NCBI GenBank assembly: GCA_031411235.1 | Contig: JANOAR010000031.1 | Span: 1-10,065 of the forward strand | Length of the DNA stretch: 10,065 nucleotides | Direction: 5' to 3' | From: JANOAR01 sp031411235 | Lineage (GTDB): Bacteria > Verrucomicrobiota > Verrucomicrobiia > Verrucomicrobiales > Verrucomicrobiaceae | Shown: piece after piece, positions 7,588 through 10,065 of the stretch | Layout: the number at the start of each line of letters is the position of its first letter | Position numbering within the stretch: the stretch's first letter is position 1 | The notes under the pieces: generated by a model | Databases searched by the model: none | Told to the model about the DNA's origin: nothing | The model's input: only the letters and a program-made list of their open reading frames with translations | Program-made: the position numbers and the translations under genes

Positions 7588-7957
7588 CCCTTTCCTGCCA
7601 GTGATCGTCATTTGAACCGCAGGGTAGGCAGGCGGCACTAGCGCTTGCTTTGGAGCCGCGCCGCAAAATCGCAGCGTCATAAAATCTGGTAGCTCCCGGC
7701 AATACCTCTCAGCACTGCGACAGCGCTCGATGCTTGGCCGCGTGTGGGCACTCTCGCCTAGCACAAATGAACCGCTGAGCCCAAGCCCGCATGACACAAA
7801 TGCAGTGTGAGTCGATTAACCGCTGCTGTCGCACGGTCACGGTTTCGCAAAATCGAGAACCACTTCGCAAACCCAAATGCCTCAAAAACAGAGTTTTTTA
7901 AGGCGCAAAAGTGATAATAATCAAAAATAACCACATTTTTCAATTTTATGGTAGCTA
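7588..7957. other. Non-coding spacer between divergent genes, no gene recognised
   Basis: The 477-nt spacer between the acyltransferase and the metalloprotease is GC-rich from about 7580 to 7860 and then turns strongly AT-rich. Two short minus-strand reading frames (7797-7555 and 7943-7758) have no start signal, signal peptide or recognisable motif. The 10-mer CGCAAAATCG occurs twice (7662 and 7844). No tRNA, terminator or convincing RNA structure was seen apart from an imperfect inverted repeat at 7580-7636. The GC-rich part might be a decayed gene remnant. Confidence 0.5.
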
Positions 7958-7974
7958 TTTTGAATTATGAATAT

Positions 7975-7980
7975 TATAAT
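7975..7980 (+). promoter_or_regulatory. Possible -10 box of the metalloprotease gene
   Basis: A perfect TATAAT at 7975-7980 lies 27 nt before the ATG at 8008 in a strongly AT-rich stretch. It would give a leader of about 20 nt. No good -35 hexamer is found 16-18 nt upstream, so only the -10 element is supported. Confidence 0.4.
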
Positions 7981-8007
7981 TGATCCGCAATAACGTTTCC
8001 AGATACT

Positions 8008-10020
8008 ATGAAACTCAACACCACTCACCTTTGCTTCTCCGCCGCTCTCGCCGCTCTCAGTTTCGTCGCGACAGCCACAGCGCAGCAGACACTCAGCACC
8101 AGCGCAGAGCCCGCCTGGCGCATCGCTCGCGGTGTGGAAGTGATGGAAAACCTTGGCAGCCGCCTGCCCGGAGTCGCACAACTCCATGGCGTTAGCACAA
8201 ATGAGCTTCAAACCCTCATCTGCCGCGACAAGAGCATCGCCACCGACAAAGATGCGAATCTATTTTATGCCTGTCCCCCTCCTTCGACGGGCACCCGCAT
8301 CACCCGCACCTTTGATACAGGCGCAGCCGCAACCACAGGCACCACGACCACCACCAGCAGCGCAACGCTTTATCCTGCCGAGCAGACCTTCCTCCTCCAC
8401 AGCCGCCCAGCATCGACCAAGAAGATCTACCTCGACTTCACCGGCCACACCACCATCGGCACCTCGTGGAACGCCAGCTACACCGCAGGAGCCGCCTTCA
8501 CCACGCCTGCCTTTGACTTGGATGGCAACACCGCCACCGCTTTCACCACCGCTGAACTCGCTCGCATCCAACTCATCTGGACTCGCGTCGTGGAAGACTA
8601 CGTCGCCTTCGATGTGGACGTCACCACCGAGGAGCCCAGCCTTGATGGCCTGAGCCGCACCAACAGCGCCGACACCACCTATGGCATTCGCGTCTGTATC
8701 GGCGGCAACAGCACCGACTGGTTCAAGGCCAGCGCAGGTGGCATCGCTTACATCGGCTCCTTCAAGTGGAACAGCGACACTCCTTGCTACGTCTTCGCCA
8801 AGCAGCTCAGCAGCAACGAAAAATACCTCGCAGATGCCGCTAGCCACGAAGTCGGCCACACCCTCGGCCTCTATCACGACGGCGTGCTCGCCTCCGCCAC
8901 CACGACCGCTACGGAATACTATCAGGGCCAGGGCAACTGGGCACCCATCATGGGCACGGGTTACAGCAAGAGCATCACCCAGTGGAGCAAAGGCGAATAT
9001 GCCAACGCCAACAACACCCAGGACGACCTCGCCGTCATGCAGACCTACGGTGTGGCCCTCCGCGCTGACGACCACGGCAACACCACGGTGAATGCCACCA
9101 CCCTCACTGGCACAAGCCCTACCGCCAGCGGCGTCATCAGCACCCGCACCGACGCTGATGTCTTCAAGTTCAGCACGGGCGCTGGCAGCATCAGCTTCAA
9201 CGCTGCAACCGCCGCCCCCGATGCCGACCTCGACATCCAACTCGCCATCTACGACGGCGCTGGCAACCTTGTCACCTCGGCCAACACCACCAGCCTTTCC
9301 TGCACCCTCACCGCCACCCTCGCCGCAGGCACCTATTACCTCGCCGTCGATGGCGTCGGCGCTAGCGACAGCACCACCAGCTACAGCGACTACGCCAGCA
9401 TCGGTCAGTATTTCCTCACCGGCAGCCTCATCGTGCAGACCAACAAAGCCCCCATCGTCGCCGCCGCCGCCAGCGTCCTCACCGGCACCGCTCCCTTCAG
9501 TGTTACCTTCTCCAGCGCAGGCACCTACGACACCGATGGCAGCATCAGCAGCTACAACTGGGACTTCGGCGATAGCAGCGCTCAGGCCACCGTCGCTACT
9601 CCTGCCTATGTTTACACCACACCCGGCACCTACACCGCCTCGCTCGTCGCCTTTGACAACGGTGGCCTCTCCGCCTCGGCCACCGTGACCATCGTCGTCA
9701 CCGCCCCAGCCGTCTCGGTTGCCAAAATCGCCATGATCGCCAAGGCCAGCAATGGCAGCAGCAATGCCCTCGCCACCGTCACCGTCAAAAGCAGCACAGG
9801 CGCAGCCGTGGCCGGAGTCAAAGTGAGCGGTACCTGGAGCGGCATCATGGGAGGCAGCTTCACCTTCACCACCAACAGCCTGGGCCAAGTCACCTTCCTC
9901 GCCCCTCGCGTGAGCAGCATCGGCACCGCCACCTTCACCGTCACCAACGCAACCGCTACGGACTATAGCTATGCCGCCGAGCAGAACGTCGAAACGAGCA
10001 AGAGCATCGCTGTGAAGTAA
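8008..10020 (+). CDS. Secreted zinc metalloprotease (HEVGHTLGLYHDG) with PPC, PKD and C-terminal Ig-like domains
   Basis: This 670-residue exported protein starts with a signal peptide (residues 1-25, cleavage near ATA|QQ). A propeptide-like region runs to about 125. The catalytic domain (about 130-350) carries the extended metzincin zinc motif HEVGHTLGLYHDG, with ligands H280, H284 and H290 and catalytic E281, plus a Met-turn at PIMGTGY (M315). It therefore looks active. A bacterial pre-peptidase C-terminal (PPC) domain follows (about 353-475, from ADDHGNTT to GQYFLTGSL), then a PKD domain (about 478-565, YNWDFGDSS and TPGTYTASLVAFD). The last domain, of about 100 residues (570-670), is Ig-like and resembles Big-1 or carboxypeptidase-regulatory folds. 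It ends in SIAVK with no PEP-CTERM or membrane anchor, so release or non-covalent attachment is likely. PPC domains are often removed after export. Substrates are unknown. It diverges from the acyltransferase gene and no Shine-Dalgarno is visible. Confidence 0.93.
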   Translation: MKLNTTHLCFSAALAALSFVATATAQQTLSTSAEPAWRIARGVEVMENLGSRLPGVAQLHGVSTNELQTLICRDKSIATDKDANLFYACPPPSTGTRITRTFDTGAAATTGTTTTTSSATLYPAEQTFLLHSRPASTKKIYLDFTGHTTIGTSWNASYTAGAAFTTPAFDLDGNTATAFTTAELARIQLIWTRVVEDYVAFDVDVTTEEPSLDGLSRTNSADTTYGIRVCIGGNSTDWFKASAGGIAYIGSFKWNSDTPCYVFAKQLSSNEKYLADAASHEVGHTLGLYHDGVLASATTTATEYYQGQGNWAPIMGTGYSKSITQWSKGEYANANNTQDDLAVMQTYGVALRADDHGNTTVNATTLTGTSPTASGVISTRTDADVFKFSTGAGSISFNAATAAPDADLDIQLAIYDGAGNLVTSANTTSLSCTLTATLAAGTYYLAVDGVGASDSTTSYSDYASIGQYFLTGSLIVQTNKAPIVAAAASVLTGTAPFSVTFSSAGTYDTDGSISSYNWDFGDSSAQATVATPAYVYTTPGTYTASLVAFDNGGLSASATVTIVVTAPAVSVAKIAMIAKASNGSSNALATVTVKSSTGAAVAGVKVSGTWSGIMGGSFTFTTNSLGQVTFLAPRVSSIGTATFTVTNATATDYSYAAEQNVETSKSIAVK

Positions 10021-10065
10021 GCACCGCTTTGGATTGCCTCGCTCGTAGCTGACTAAATATACTGC

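Noticed and set aside
7555..7797. An 80-codon minus-strand frame in the divergent spacer
   Set aside because: No Shine-Dalgarno, signal peptide or family motif was seen, and its 3' end runs through the acyltransferase promoter. A decayed remnant cannot be excluded.
8260..9888. A 542-codon minus-strand open frame opposite the metalloprotease
   Set aside because: It is very Gly/Ala/Val/Asp-rich with no domain and mirrors the strong codon bias of the plus-strand gene, which carries a signal peptide and an intact zinc motif. It is an antisense shadow.

Overview
The window looks like a chromosomal stretch of a Verrucomicrobiota bacterium, probably near Verrucomicrobiaceae (Prosthecobacter/Verrucomicrobium-like). 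This placement is inference. It rests on a PEP-CTERM protein ending in IPEP, a hydrophobic stretch and RRRKRA; large Thr/Ser/Gly-rich surface proteins with DUF11 and SdrD-B-like repeats; a secreted HEVGH metalloprotease with PPC and PKD domains; and high-GC coding sequence broken by short, very AT-rich intergenic spacers. No rRNA, tRNA, CRISPR, insertion sequence or integrase was seen.

Layout. Five genes lie on the minus strand and one on the plus strand. Read in the minus direction from about 7530, they are an OafA/YrhL-type membrane acyltransferase (7530-6283) followed 46 nt later by a class I mannose-6-phosphate isomerase, manA (6236-5286). After a 140-nt AT-rich spacer come a small PEP-CTERM protein (5145-4438), a 520-residue secreted protein (4387-2825) and, only 4 nt further on, a much longer paralog (2820 to beyond position 1). 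The long paralog repeats the same ~500-residue head, then adds a DUF11 domain, an SdrD-B-like domain and the start of an array of 102-residue SdrD-B-like repeats that runs off the left edge. Diverging from the acyltransferase across a 477-nt spacer is a 670-residue secreted zinc metalloprotease on the plus strand (8008-10020). The last 45 nt hold nothing recognisable.

How it may fit together (inference). All the genes except manA encode exported or membrane proteins. The PEP-CTERM protein and the two head-domain proteins look like one surface or matrix module. ManA and the acyltransferase would supply mannose/fructose phosphate interconversion and acyl decoration of a glycan. The metalloprotease acts outside the cytoplasm. 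The most noteworthy signals are the adjacent head-only and head-plus-stalk paralogs, the near-identical 306-bp repeat at the edge, a perfect 19-bp palindrome in the acyltransferase promoter, an AT-rich 9-mer recurring in three promoter regions, and the lack of a clear Shine-Dalgarno sequence at all six starts.
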